DNA from: Dacryopinax spathularia
Lineage: Eukaryota > Basidiomycota > Dacrymycetes > Dacrymycetales > Dacrymycetaceae
Reading direction: 5' to 3'
Length of the DNA: 64,000 nt
NCBI GenBank assembly: GCA_037974965.1
Contig: JBBPFI010000001.1
Coordinates: forward strand, 496,001 to 560,000
This document shows, in pieces, positions 10,061 through 22,780 of the stretch. A program made the position numbers and the translations under genes. Position 1 is the stretch's first letter. The number at the start of each line of letters is the position of its first letter. The notes beneath the pieces were generated by a model. The model worked only from the letters and a program-made list of their open reading frames with translations, was not told where the DNA came from and ran no database searches.

Positions 10061-13000
10061 TCAGGCGACCTGCGTTTCTCTCCCCGATGGTTCGCCCTTG
10101 CTCTCGACCTTCGCATCCAAAGATGCTTCCAGTCGCTTGCAAGAGACGAAGGCGTACCAGAGCGTGTTCCGTAACGAGAGCACGTCCTGTTTCCAGACCC
10201 TCTTGAAGTTCTCCGCGCGGAACTCTCTCGTCAAATGAGCGCAACGATCGACGTTCTCAGGGGAAACGAAGTCGACCGCAACCTTGATCGCGTCGGTTAG
10301 ATTACACACCTATAGCGGCGTCAGCATCCATGATATAGGCTGAGACCAGCGATAAGACATACCTGGTGTGCACAACCTGCAGGGATGAAAACCGCTTCGC
10401 CTTGTCTTTGGTAGATCCGCCACGACCGAACGCCGTATTTGTCGAACATCTTCCTCCGCAACTTCGAGTTGAGGTAGAACAACTGCGCGTGGATAGGATC
10501 TCCGGCCTTGTGAGCGGGGTATTCCTCCTGCAGGAACTTGCGAATCGTGTCCGAATCGCTTGCAGGGAATATATCCCATACTGCGCAGCCGTCTTGCCCG
10601 TTCTTCGGTTCTGCGTGGACCATGATGTTCACGGCATCGGCCATGTCCATGTGCAGTCGAGTAGAGCCGTATCCGCCAGGTAACTCGCTTGACTCCTATA
10701 ATATGCGTTAGAAGAAGGCGGCGACGCGGAATGCAATTAACGCACCAAGGCACAGTACATCTTTGGACCGATGTCTGGCCGAACAGCGTTTGTCGGATAG
10801 TGGGACGCGATGTTCAAGACACCGTCGCGTCGTGTGTAGTTCGGGATAGGTACCATTTCATGGAAGTCCTCGTATAGCTCGGGGAACGCCTCCGAGAACT
10901 CCGTGGTAGATGGCCAATCCTGGAAGACTAGTCAGAACGCGTCCTGCTAAGCTGAACGAGTAACGTACCTTCAGCTTCCATACTGCTTCCCTCCTCTCGC
11001 CTGTCCCGAATAGCTTGAAGAAGTCCGCGACCGTAGTACCCACCATGGGTGGCTTGTCGTTGTCGCAGTCGACGATGTGGCACGATTGATCACCATACTT
11101 CTGGATGAAATACTCTGGCGACCACTCGATGTGCGCCTTCTGCAATACATCCGTCACCACCAGCGTCTCCCCGCGCTCCCACATCTTGCGGAATGTGGGC
11201 TCGTCCAGGTCAGAGTGGTGGAAGTGCTGAACGGGGATGCTCTCGATGCCTGCTGGATCCGACGGTGGAGTCCATGCGGGCGCATCGTGAGCATTGTTCG
11301 AAGGCGCAGGAACGGTCGTCGTGCTTTCGATCGAGCGACTCGGTGCTTGAGGAGCGCTGGTGCTTGAGTCACTAGAGGACGTGAGAGTGAGCGACGCGTC
11401 CGAGTTGGTCTCCATCGCGCTCGTCTCAGCGAGACCGCGCATCTCTTCCACATGAGCCGTCAGCTCATCGTGGTTGAAGGCGGTCATCGGGATGAAGTCG
11501 TCGGCGTAGTGAGGTGCACCGCGCTCGCGACTGACTCGGCATCTGACGAGATTCCTCTGACGGTCGGTGAGGTGCATGTTCTTCAAGTTCGGACGCTCTG
11601 AGTAGTCGCTAGCATCGTTCTTGAGGGGCAGAGCCTTGAGTTCGTCGTAGCAGTCGAAGCACTGGGTCGTGCCACAGTGCTTGCAGAAGTAGGAGCCGGA
11701 GAAGATGGATGTGGCGCATGCGTCTAGAAGATATCAGCACCTCGTGGAGCAACTCATACGGGAGAACGACGTACCACACGAATTCCGCAGCTCCACGTCG
11801 ACGGGCCGGCGCACGGCGTCTCCACGAGATGCGTGCTTCAGCTCCGCCTCGAGCACAGGGAGCATCGCTTGACTGACAACGGTCTAAAAAGCGGAGATCA
11901 GCATGAATGGCTGCGAAGCGAGGATCGCACGTACCTTGATCCGCTGAAGGTGGTGACGTTCAGGGGCGATATTCCAACTGGAAGGCCAATCCAGTGGTCT
12001 ATCAGGCGCTGTTGACGGCAAGAAGTAGGGACCCGCGGTGGCCACTTCTCGTCCGGTCGCCTTCTTCCCCTTACCTCGCCTCGTTCCTTCAAGCCCGGAG
12101 GTCTCGGGTACCACGTCCTCCTCGTACTCATACTTGAAGGATCGCACGCCCAGGAATCGGCACTCGTCAGTGCTGAAGTCCTTGCCGATGCAAGCTCGAC
12201 AGGGCTGGGAGTGGAAGGCTTTTAATGAGGTGGTGAGGCAGCGCGTGTCTTGTAGGCGCACCCCAACCCCTGAGGGAGGTCTCGTAATTGCCGGTGCGAC
12301 CGGCTTGCTCCGTGTCCTCTTCGTCTTCGTCGCCGTCGTCTCCTCGATTTTCCGCTTCTTCGCCTTGGGTTCGTCATCCTCGGAGATGGGATCCTCATCG
12401 CCCAGGTGGTTCATGATCGCATCGTCCGTGATGGCGTCTCCGAAACGCTCTGGGGCGCTTCTCTTGCGGCGACCAAGGTCCGTCACCGCGCCAACTGGTA
12501 GGACGTGAGCCGATGCTGCGGCTTCTGCTCGAAGCGCGTTGGCCATCTTGACTCGTTGCTTGTACTCGCGATCGTAACAACTACATAGAATGTCAGTAGG
12601 TCTCGATAATGATGAGAGATCATGCGCACCTGCGACACTGAGGGGCAAGCGTCTCCTTCTGCACCTTCCAGGTCTTCGCCTCTTCACAGCCGCAAGTCAC
12701 GCAAGGACCGCCAACGGTCGCCCCGCTCGACTTGACCTGCTTCCCCTTCTTTGGCTTGACCTCCTTTTCCGCCACCACCTCTTCGACTTCCATGGCCTCA
12801 CCAGCGGTCTCTTCCCTCACGGCTGGAGCAGCGTCCTTCATCACTTCGTCGCTCGGCTCAGGCTCCAACTCAACGGCGGTCTCACTGGCGGTCGACGTTG
12901 GCGCTCGTCGTCGGGGTTTGGAGGGTCTCTTGATCTTCTCTCTGTACTCGCGATCGTAACAACTAGAGAGAACGTCAGCAAAGCGTCAAACGAGGTCAGA

Positions 13001-16000
13001 CTAGGGTGCGCACCTGCGGCACTGAGGAGCACGCGTGCCCTTCTGCAGCTTCCAGGCTGTCCACTCTGTGCGGCTGCAGGTGACGCAAGGTCCACCAGCG
13101 GTCATCGCGCGCTGTGCTTGCTGGCCCCTCTTCGGCTGGTCCACGTCCACCACGGTCTGGATCTCCCCAGCCGGATCTTCCATCACCTCGTCAACGGATT
13201 CCGCCTTTGTTGTCGGAGCGATGTACAGCTCGGCGGCGACGTCGTCTCTGCGTGATGCGAGTGCTGGCGTTTGGATCCTTCTCCTCACTCTCTCCCTGTA
13301 CTCTTGGTCATAGCAGCTAAATAGAGGATCAGCTACTGTTGAACATGTTTGAAATAAGATGCATACGGTCGACACTGGGGCATACCCGTCCCCTTTTTTG
13401 ACCTCCAGGCTGTCGCTGACTTGCAGCCGCAATCCACGCAAGGACCACCAGGGGTTTTACGTCCGCCGCCCTTCCGACGCTTGCCTGTCGTTGTCGGCCG
13501 CTTCTTCGAGTTTGTCGTCTGCATCGCCTGGGTATGGCTTGTCGGCTCCATCGGCTCGTCGTTCATCTCTTCTGTCGTATCGTCGACGTTGTCCATGGTT
13601 TGATGGTCGTCGTTGTCCTTAGCGGTCTGACCCTGTTCGGTCGCCGCGTCAATCTCGTTTGTCTCCGTCCGACCCTCGCCATGCTTCTTTGCTTCGCTGG
13701 CACTACCACCGTCCTCGTCGGCGACGTCGTTCTCCGCGTCGTCGACTGCATGTCTCTCCGCTCCGTGAGGGTCGTCCAACTCCGCGTCGTCGTCGTCGTC
13801 CGCCTTATCCGCTTCCTTCTCTCCTTGGTCGACCATCTTCTGGACCGCTTCGTTGGCCAACTCAAGCTTTTCTTCTTCAACTCTGGCTGTCGTCGTCTTC
13901 GCTTCCTCTGTTGTCTGCTCTTTCGGCTCACTGGTGTTCTCCTTCTCTGCCTTGTCTGCTGATGCGTCGCACACGTCCGGGCGACAATCTGCAACCACAG
14001 CCTCATCTTCTCCACGCTCGTCCGCCGCCTCATCAACGAGCACGTTCTGCCCTTTGACGTTTGCACGAGTTGGGCGGGGTGGAGTTGCTGGGGCTGACGT
14101 TTGCATTCTGGAGTGCTGGGTCGATAACAGGGCGGGGCCGTCCTTCAGGCTGAGAACTGGTTGATGCAACGACATGAGGGTTGGCCAGAACGAAGCGTCT
14201 CGGCAAGGCCTTGATATTGCGTCTGTCAAGATCGTCAGCATGTCTTCTTTGTCCGGAAAGGAAAGGGCACCCACTTACTGTTGTCTTCTGCAGTCGACAT
14301 ATCCTCTTCAGGCGTTGCTGGAGGAAGGACTTCTCGTCCTTTACCCTTGTCAACCTTAGTGGGCACTGCTGGCGGGACGACTTCTCGTCCTTTGCCCTTG
14401 TCGACCTTTTTCTTCTTCTGCGCTGGCGTTGTCGACTTCGACTTCATCTCTGCCTCCTTTTGCTTGCTCCTTGGTGCAGCCTTGGGCTTTGGGATCGTCC
14501 TGACTTCTGCGGCCTTTCTCAGTTCCTCCGCTCTTGCCTTTTCGGCCTGGGCCTGCGCATATGCTTCCTGGCTTTTCCGATATTGCTGCTCTACTTGCGC
14601 ACGACGTGCAAGCTCTTCTTCGGAAGGTGGCTGTCCTTCCCAGTCGTCCCCGTCTAGGGGATCACGATCATCCTCCGCAATGTCAGCATCTCTCGCTTCA
14701 GCAGGTGGTGCGGGTGGTGCGGGTGGTGTGGCTTCAGCAGGTGGTGCAGGTGGTGTGAGTGGTGCAGGTGGTGTGGATGGCATGGGTGGTATAGCCTCCG
14801 GCATTTCGCTGTCGGGCTGTGGCTGCCACTGTGCCATCTCTTGATCCCAGTCCTCTCTGTGGACGTTGACAGCACGCAGATCAATCACAAAGCCTGAAGC
14901 AGAACGTTCCGCTGAGTCCGGATTTGGGAGAGTCGAAGCGGGCGGAAGAGATGGGTTGGCAGGAGACGGATTGACAGGGGTCGGAATCACCGGAGTCGGA
15001 ATCACTGGAGTCGGAGTACTCGGAGTTGGAATGGTCGGAGTGTCAGATGTTGTTTGAGCACCTTGCCGTGCTTCCCACAACCGGAGGTCTGCCAGGACTT
15101 CTTCATCGGTGAGCAGCGGCCGCCCTGCAGCATCCGCAATGACGAAAGTGCCCATGAAATTGCTGGTCAGGCCGGAGTTGTCATCAACAGCCATAGCTGA
15201 TGCTGCAGGAAAGTCGACCGTATCCAAGGAGCTTGCAGAAGCTGCTGGAGCTAGGGCAAAGGCCGGGGTTGCGGTCGGTTGAGACAGCTGAGCAAGTACC
15301 TCCTGCACCGTCATGTTTGCCCCGGACATAACCACATCATCCGAAGATGTGACCATGGGGTGGTTGGCTGCTTCCAGGACCTGGTCCATTTGCTCATCGC
15401 TGAGCACAGGAGGGGGAGCTTCCAGCAGAGGAGGGAAGGCCGGAGGCGGTGCAGCAGTTGCCAAGGTCGAGGCAACTGTGGGCTGGAAGTCGGTCGGCTC
15501 CAGTTCCATGGCAACATCTGCTGCAGGTGGAGCAGGCAGAGGTGCAGGAGCCAGAGGGGGAGGGGGGAGGACAGCCATTACTGGGCTAGGGGTAGGCAGC
15601 TCAGCGACCGGTGCAAGCAGGATGGCCGGATGAGGAAAGGGGAGGGGCGGCTTTGGCTTTTTCAGCAGCCTCCGGATGGAGGGAAGGGGAGGAGGTGGCA
15701 TTGCTGCCTTTGCTGCCTTTGTTGTGGTAGCCGGGACAGATGCTGAAGGGGTGGGAGGGGCCGGTGTGGGGGTGGGCAGCAGCACAGGGGCAAGGGCTGG
15801 GGCTGGGGCCGGGGCTGGAGTGACCACAGGGGGAGGTGTGGGTGCAGGAGCAGGTGTTGCTGGCTGCTCCGCCATGTCAGCAATTTCTCTGAAAGAGAAC
15901 CGCTGGAGCCGTTCGGCCAAGTCGTCCATGACCCGGTTGAAGCGCTCCGTGGCTGGATCAGGCTGGGGCAGGGTGTTCAAGTCCGGCTTCAAGGGGAGAG

Positions 16001-16845
16001 GGGCAGCATCCGGTTGAGGAGGAGGGGCGGCGACGTCCGGAGTGGGAAGGGGTTGGGTAGCAGGGGCCGGGGTGGGAAGAGGCGGGGCAGCAGAGACCGG
16101 AGTGGGGAGAGCGTCTGACATGAGGATGTCGTCCTCCGGGTCCTCTTCATACGCAGCTGTGGCTGCAACCAGAACAGGAGCAGACTTGATGTCCTTCCCA
16201 CAACCCTCCAAAAAGAGGTCTTCAGGGTCGGACATCTCCACGTCCTGCAGCGAGGGGGAGGAGGTCGTATTGACCAAAGAGGGGAGCGAGTCGTTGCTGC
16301 CATTAGCAGCGTCCGGGGAGGGGGAGGGAGAGGAGTCGTCCTCGTCGATCTCCATATCGCTGCCCAATGCAGCAGGGGCCGGCGCAGACATGGCTTTCTT
16401 CCCAGCTTTGCCCTTGGCAGCCTGGGCCAGCCTCCCCACGAACCGAGCGACGACCTCCACCCCCTGCTCCCTAAACCTCTCGAACGTCTTCTTCCCCACG
16501 AGCTTCTTGCCCTTCTCCGCGAGCGCGCGAGAGCGCGGGCTCAGCTTGTTCCCAGCCTGAGCGGAGGAAGGGTCGACGTCCATGTCGCCCTGCTCGACGC
16601 GGCGCGCGTGCAGTGCGTCCGCTTTGAGCTGGACGGCGAGGGAGGTGGTGGTAGCACGCGCGGTGGAGCGGAGTTTGGCCGGGAGGGGGGTGATAACTAT
16701 GTAGAAGGCACGAGGGTCAGCATGTGTTGACTAGGCAGAAGAGGAGGGAAAGGGGGAAGGGGGGGGACGTACTGTCTTTCGGGTTGGGGACGATGAATTT
16801 CGACCGGCCGGGGTTGGTGATTTTGGCGCTGGCGCGGGGCGGCAT
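10061..16845 (-). CDS. KDM3-type JmjC histone lysine demethylase with three GATA-like zinc fingers
   Basis: Eleven exons keep phase throughout (16845-16773, 16696-14279, 14222-13367, 13316-13014, 12962-12630, 12580-11935, 11883-11775, 11723-10969, 10919-10746, 10695-10363, 10309-10061) and give 2,082 residues. Residues 1-1080 are largely disordered, Pro/Ala- and then Asp/Glu-rich. Three fingers of the form CVxC-x18-QCRxC follow near 1090-1120, 1190-1220 and 1300-1330. A KDM3-like cysteine region comes next (NSCDACATSIFSGSYFCKHC, QCFDCYDEL). The JmjC domain fills the C-terminus, with Fe(II) ligands in RLHMDMADAVNIM (H1904, D1906) and GCAHQVCNL (H1999). KDM3 enzymes remove methyl groups from H3K9 in the nucleus. 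All three metal ligands are present, so activity is likely. The gene could easily be split wrongly because exon 2 alone is a 2.4-kb frame. Confidence 0.88.
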
Positions 16846-18034
16846 CTTGGTGATTGTGAATACGGATATGAACGCGATGTGTTGGGTACGGTTGGGTGAG
16901 GTCGACGTGTACGCGGGTACGAGTCAACAAGGTAGATGGGTGCGAGTACGGCGAGTACGGAATGCGGCGACGACGAATGTGGCGAGTTCTCGACGACGCA
17001 GTTGGCAGGGAGAAAGAAGACGGGTCTCGCGCAAGAGGCAGCAGAGACGGGTCGACCTTCTTCGAGTAGGGGGAGTACGAGTACGAGCAAGCGACGGAGG
17101 CGAGCAAGTACGCGTAAGGCGAGTGAGGCGAATGTGGCGAGAGGCGAGTTCGACGACGACGAGCGACGAGGAACGCGCAAGTACGGCGAGCAACGACGAC
17201 TGGCGAGGAACGGCGAACGGCGGCGACTACGAGTAACTTGACTTCGACTTCGACAGAGAGCAACTTCAATAGAGCGCAAAGAGCAACGACTTCGACAGAG
17301 AGCAACGAGCAACGAGCAGAGCACCCCAGTCGACTAAAAGTGGTAAAACACTCGACCTTTCCCCTCAAGGCCACCGCTCCCGCTTTATACCACTGTCCAC
17401 TCCCCCCGGAGAGCGTGGGGCGCCAAGTGGACGCCTTTTCCCGTCCCATGCGGCCCTGCTCCCTTCGCCCTGGGAAACGGGAGAGCACGAGGCCAGTCCC
17501 GAGTAAGTGGAGAGCAGTGGACGACCCCGATTCTTCGACATTCTGAACTGTTCGTACCCTCGCGCGCGCTGAGCAACGGGCCTTTTGCTTATTCAGGCCA
17601 ACGGGCCCAGCGGGGTTTTTACCCCAGAGTCTGGCGGATGTTTTCTGGGAGGACACTGCCACTCGCACCTGATATCTGATCCCGAGCGCTTTAGGGACCG
17701 AATGACGGGCCAGGACAAAGGAAGTCGCAGTCTATTTGGGCTGAGGGAGATGCCTCCGTCAAAAACCGATGCTTCCGGGCTAAATGGTGCCGAGGAATTT
17801 CTGGGGAAATTCGGGATTTTTGGGTCGGCCGGCGGTGGGCCTCGCTCTGGGGCCGGTGCGGCCGGTTGACTGGACGCACTGGGCCGCGTCTATTCATTTG
17901 GTCATTTGTGGACGTGGAAGGGGGCGCCACAGTGCTCCGAGATCTTCTATCGCCACTATCGCCTGCACATTTTCTCTACTGTAACGTACTTGCCATAGCG
18001 ATGCAATTTTGCTTGCAGTACTACGTTATCGCTC
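16846..18034. promoter_or_regulatory. Upstream region of the JmjC gene
   Basis: This 1.19-kb spacer lies upstream of the JmjC gene and downstream of the prolyl oligopeptidase stop. The part at 16950-17320 is biased, with many CGA, GAG and AAC steps. It contains an 18-base direct repeat, ACTTCGACAGAGAGCAAC, near 17250 and 17290. The bias suggests a long 5' untranslated leader. No gene is supported. Confidence 0.4.
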
Positions 18035-21000
18035 TCAACCCTGGACCCACTCCAACCCCAATGTTTGCGCTGCGAACCCCCATTTATCCGCTGCTTCCTG
18101 GATCCTACATGCATGTATCAGCTTCTGTTCATGTCCCGCAGACAGACAGGGGCAGGAACGGCGGAGATAGACAGTGGAGAGCGCAGAGAAAGAGAAGATG
18201 ATAGGTGGGAGGGAGGGAGGGGGACGTACCGCTTCTCCGTACTCTTCCCAGCGCCATGCCCGCTCTTAGTATCAATCCGTATCAGCAAAGGATGCGGGTT
18301 ATGGGCTTTGACATATTGCAGCGTCGCGGCCAGTTTGTACGAGTGAAGGGGGACGACGCGGTCGTCATCTATTCACGCATCACGCAGTTCGAGTCAGCTT
18401 CAGTCAGCCTCAGCGGAGGGGGCGTAATGTAAGTCGCGCGGGTACGCGAAGAAGGGGAAGCAGGAAAACCGGAAATGAACGCGCGGAAAGGGAGCCCGAA
18501 GTGCGGAAGCGCCGAGACTCCAGCCAATGAAAACTTGCAGAGAAGCCAAAGAAGCACAGCAAAGAACAAGAGAAGCACCGGGACCAAAAGGAGTGAATGG
18601 ACGTACGATCGGCGGTCAACAACAGCATTGGCGGGTACGTTTTCTTAGGGTCAACATTATGCAGCGGCGAGTAGTCGTAGATGAAGTCAAAGTCTTTCGG
18701 GTCGGAAGGAGCGCCAAAGTCCGCTTCCCAGGCTTTGCCGATCGTGAAGAGCGGGAACTGCGGGAGTTGCGTCAGCAACTACTGCAGTACTTCTCGAGAG
18801 CGGGAAAACGTCTCCGCCGTGGAGCGGGGTGATAGTGGGAGGGGAAGTTGCTAGGGGGAAGCAAGAAGGTGGTATGTGGCGAGAGGACGCACCTTGAGCA
18901 TATCCATCACCCCGACATCGGCGATCGCGCACCCAAAAGTGTTCTCCGGCGCACGGTTGACGCACGCTCCGACGAGCAAGCCGCCGTTCGACCCACCGTT
19001 GATGATCACTTTCTGCTTGCCGGCTATGCCGCTCGAGACGAGGTATTCACTACATGGGACCTTGGGTTAGCAACTGCTGGGGGTACGACGTGCTCCAACG
19101 CGCTCCTCGACGGAGGAGGAGAGGTGAGGGAAGGTGAAGTGAGGGAAGGTAAGGTGAGGGAACGCGAGGTGAGGGAGGAGGGGAGAGGAAAAACGTAGAC
19201 GCACGTAGCAGCAATAAAATCATCAAACACATTAACCTTCCTCTCCCTCGTTCCCGCCTCATGCCACGCCTCGCCATACTCCCCCCCACCCCTAATATTC
19301 GCCACCGCAAACACACCCCTAAAATGCTTGATAAACGTCAAGATCGCAGCGCTAAAACTCGGCTTGATCGAGATCGAGAACCCGCCATAGCCGTACTGCA
19401 CCGCTGGGGCTGTTCCGTCCCTCGGCGTGTCCCGGTGACGGACGACGAACATCGGGATCTTGGTGCCGTCTTTGGAGGTGTACCAGACTTGCTCGGCGGT
19501 GAATTCGTCGGGGGAGAGACCTTTGACTTGGGTGCTGCGCCAGAGGTCCCAGGTGCCGTAGTAGGCAGCGCTGTGGCCGTTTGCGCCGTTGGTGTGCGTT
19601 GTGCCGTTCGTTTTCGCGCTCGACTCGGGTGGAGAGAGGATGAACCGACCAGCAGCGCCGGGCGTGGTGAACCCAACCATGTACAGCCAAAACTCCTCAC
19701 TGTCCCTCCTCCCACTCGCATCAATAGTCCCAATAAAGTCCTCCGCAATGCGCCTGAGCGGTTTCCCGGCTGAGTCGTAGAGGTAGACTTCGTCCCTCAC
19801 GTCCCTGGAGAATTGGACGCCCCAGAGGCCGTGTGGGAGAGCGGTGACGTCTTCGAGTTTGCCGCCTTTCGGGTCTTCGGCGAGCCATTCTTTCCATTCT
19901 GGGGTGGGGGAGGCGATGTCGACGGTTATGACGCGGTAGCGCGGGGCGTTCAGGTTGGTGTAGAAGTAGAAGAGGGTGTCGTCGTTCGCGAGGCTGCAAT
20001 CAAAGTGTCAACAATCCCCTCATCTGTTGTGCGACAAGGAAACGAACTAAGAGTAAGCAGCCTCAAAGTTATCGACCAGCTTAGTCCACTTCATGTTCTT
20101 CCCGATCTCCTGCTCCTTCAGGTCCGCAATCCAGAGGCGGTTGGTCTGCACTCCACATCAGCAACAATATCGCGCAAGAACGGAGGGGGGACGCACGGGC
20201 CCAGTATCCTTCGACGTAGTCATCATCAAGTACCGCCCATCCAGCTCAGAAATCTCAGTGCCCCACATATAATGCTCGTTCTCGGGATCTTCATGCACCA
20301 GGATATCCTCAGCTATGCCACGCGTCAGTGAACGGCAGAGAAGGGGGCAAATTAGAAAGACGCGCATACATTGAGCCGTGCCGATCTTGTGGTAGAAGAG
20401 CTGGGCGTTCTCGTCCATCGTCGTCTCTGTGCCCGCTTTGTCCTCCGTCGCATCTCCATGTTCTGGACGGGTAGGGAACCGTTGGTAGAAGAAGCCCTGC
20501 TCCGCATTCAGCCGCGCATTCCTACCACCCTCAAGCGGAGGAGAGAAGAGAAGAGGAGAGAAGGGGAGAGGACAGTCAAACGCACCTTCTCATCATGCGT
20601 CCACGTAATCCCCGAAAACTTACAGAACCGCACCACGTCCTCCAGCCTCCCTTCCTCCGGGTTGCCCGTCCACGGCTTCGTCGTATCCCTCACATAAATC
20701 GTAAAGAAATCGCTCCCCGACAGACTGACACCATAAGCCCACAGCTTGCCGGACCTCGAGAACTTTGCGGTGGCTATGGCGGCCGTGCCGTCTTTGCTTA
20801 GCGCGTTGGGGTCGAAGAACACTTCCCCGCCTGCGCTGGACAGGGCGGAGCCGGTGGGGAGGGTGAGGGAGCGGTAGAGCACGCTTTGCGCTTGTAGGCC
20901 CGAGTTGTAGTACCAGTAGTAGTAGCCGTCTTTCTTCTTTGACGCGGCGCTGAACTACCCGTACGCATCAACACTTCCATCCGCGTACCTGCTAGCCAAG

Positions 21001-21423
21001 GCAAGCCGAGACAAGGAGAAAGGGACGCACGCGAGGATAATCAAAGTTCTCCTTAATAGCCCTATACAGCATATCCCTCGGTCCCTGCTCTATAAACCTC
21101 TGGGTAAACTCGACCTGCTTCTCGACCCATTCTTCCGTCTCCTTCGAGTTCTCCTCTAGCCAGTTATAGGGGTCGGGCACGCGCACTTCGCCGTGCAGGG
21201 CAGATTTGTACGTGTCGACGTGGTCGGAGCGCCGGGCGGGCGGGTAGGGGGTGAGCGAGGGGTCCCAGGGGGTGGGAGGGGCCATCTTTGGGCTGGTGGT
21301 GCTGAGCGTGCGGAGGGAAGCGAGAGGGGGGGAGACCGGAAAGGTGGGGCGGGAGAGCAGGCGAATAGCGAGAGACACCGGTGTGCGGGGAAGGGTTGAA
21401 GGAAGGAAGAGACGGGCGAGCAT
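18035..21423 (-). CDS. Prolyl oligopeptidase (family S9A)
   Basis: Ten exons join in phase (21423-21031, 20954-20586, 20496-20370, 20312-20197, 20145-20048, 19993-19205, 19049-18893, 18757-18607, 18368-18230, 18104-18035) into 802 residues. The order is the S9A one: an N-terminal [20 protein letters not shown] block, a seven-blade propeller, then an alpha/beta hydrolase domain. The catalytic serine lies in [10 protein letters not shown], the aspartate in [13 protein letters not shown] and the histidine in [12 protein letters not shown]. The enzyme cuts peptides of up to about 30 residues after proline. In some mushrooms relatives process cyclic-peptide toxin precursors, but this copy looks like the housekeeping form and no precursor gene is visible nearby. 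The first 46 residues are Arg/Ser/Leu-rich and resemble a mitochondrial presequence. M47 ([10 protein letters not shown]) would give the usual 756-residue enzyme. Confidence 0.92.
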
Positions 21424-22780
21424 GCACTTTATATGCGCTGCGCCACGCTGCGTCGCGTCGTGTTGTGTCGTATCACCTCACCGAGTCCGATCGTAGCAGG
21501 TGGCAGATAGAGAGATACCGCAACCTTGGCCCTAACACACCCCAAAAACTCTCAATCGCGCGACTTTTGCTCAGCGAGCGAAATTGCCTCAGTCAAACAG
21601 GTACTTCTCGACACGTCCTCTTGAACGTGCAGACGCGCAAGAAACGGGGAAGAAGGCGTGACTGATGCGGTTTTCCCGTCGTCTGCTGTCGCAAGGGCTG
21701 GTAACAACTCTAGACTGGCGCGGTTGGGGAATTCGAGCGAAACCCTGGTCCTGCAGGGGATTTAGCCTAATTCAAAGCTGAGTGGGCCGTGGAGATATGC
21801 TTACCTCCCTGACCGTTGATGGGGACACAGGACAGAATTGGAGACCTGGGAAGAGGGAGGAGGCGGAAATCCGGTGCGAAAGCGCGGATCGGGGACGCGC
21901 AGGGGATCGTCTCGTCTCGTGTCTCAGCTCGTCCGCTGGTTTTCCGCCTACCCCACAGGCTCTTGGATACCATTCATCTTTCTCCGTCTAGCCAGCTGGG
22001 GAGCGCGTCTAGGACAGCGATGCATAGGGGAAGGGGATGAGCTGAGCCAAATTCCTGGGAAGCGCGAGCCCTGGACTCGCGTTTGCTGGCTTGGTGCGAA
22101 GATGGAGGAAGGAAGAAAGGGAAGAAGCGGGAGACTGAGAGATTGAGCTTGATTTGCGAGCTGCCTCATGCCCGCCATACAGGGCGTCGGGGTTGGACCA
22201 ATCCTTTCCTCGTTGTTGGTCGGTCTGCTTGGGTGGGTAGGTTTCAGACTAGCCGCTAGAACTACGGCGTTTCAATGCCGGGAAGGTCCTGGTCTAATAT
22301 CGACGATATACTAGCTGGACAGCTGCCGGTTCATATTGAATGATAGCATATATCCCGCACCCCGCTTCCTCACAACCGCAGAAATGGTCGCGAGTCATAT
22401 CTGGCCGGGACTGATAATATCAATGACTCCCCCTCCGACGCTCCTCGGCCCACCCACCTGCTGCTTTAGACCGCCAAAACCCCGCATCGCGCGGATAAAC
22501 GTCGCTTCCGAACTAGTGGCGGTGCCCAGAGAAGAGCGCTTGATTCCTCGGCGGAGTGCGTCGAAGGGTCGCCGCTGACGCACAGAAGGTCGACGTGCGA
22601 GCGCTCATCCTGCTGAGTTGAGCGAGTACTGCAGGCGGGTTTTGCGGTCGGGTGCTCTGGGCGACTGCTAGCTTTTCTGGACCTATTACCTGCTTGAACC
22701 ATTGGCTTAAGCCGGGATATAACCTCAAGAGTCTTTCTGGCGGGCCTGCGTTACCCGCTAGTGACAGTCGCCAACTGGCG
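21424..22780. promoter_or_regulatory. Divergent upstream region, POP / mitochondrial carrier
   Basis: This 1.36-kb spacer separates two start codons pointing away from each other and holds both promoters. I find no open frame with recognisable composition and no RNA gene in it. Confidence 0.4.

Noticed and set aside
12590-13255. A 221-codon plus-strand frame
   Set aside because: It is antisense to the zinc-finger exons and runs across their introns.
14235-16583. A separate Pro/Ala-rich gene of 782 residues
   Set aside because: A GTAAGT donor at its 3' end and a start exon at 16845 link it in phase to the JmjC gene on both sides.
16697-17668. A 323-codon minus-strand frame
   Set aside because: It overlaps the start exon of the JmjC gene and has the low-complexity Arg/Ser/Leu bias of out-of-frame GC-rich DNA.
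18035-21423. A cyclic-peptide toxin cluster around the prolyl oligopeptidase
   Set aside because: No precursor-peptide gene is visible, and the enzyme resembles the housekeeping form.
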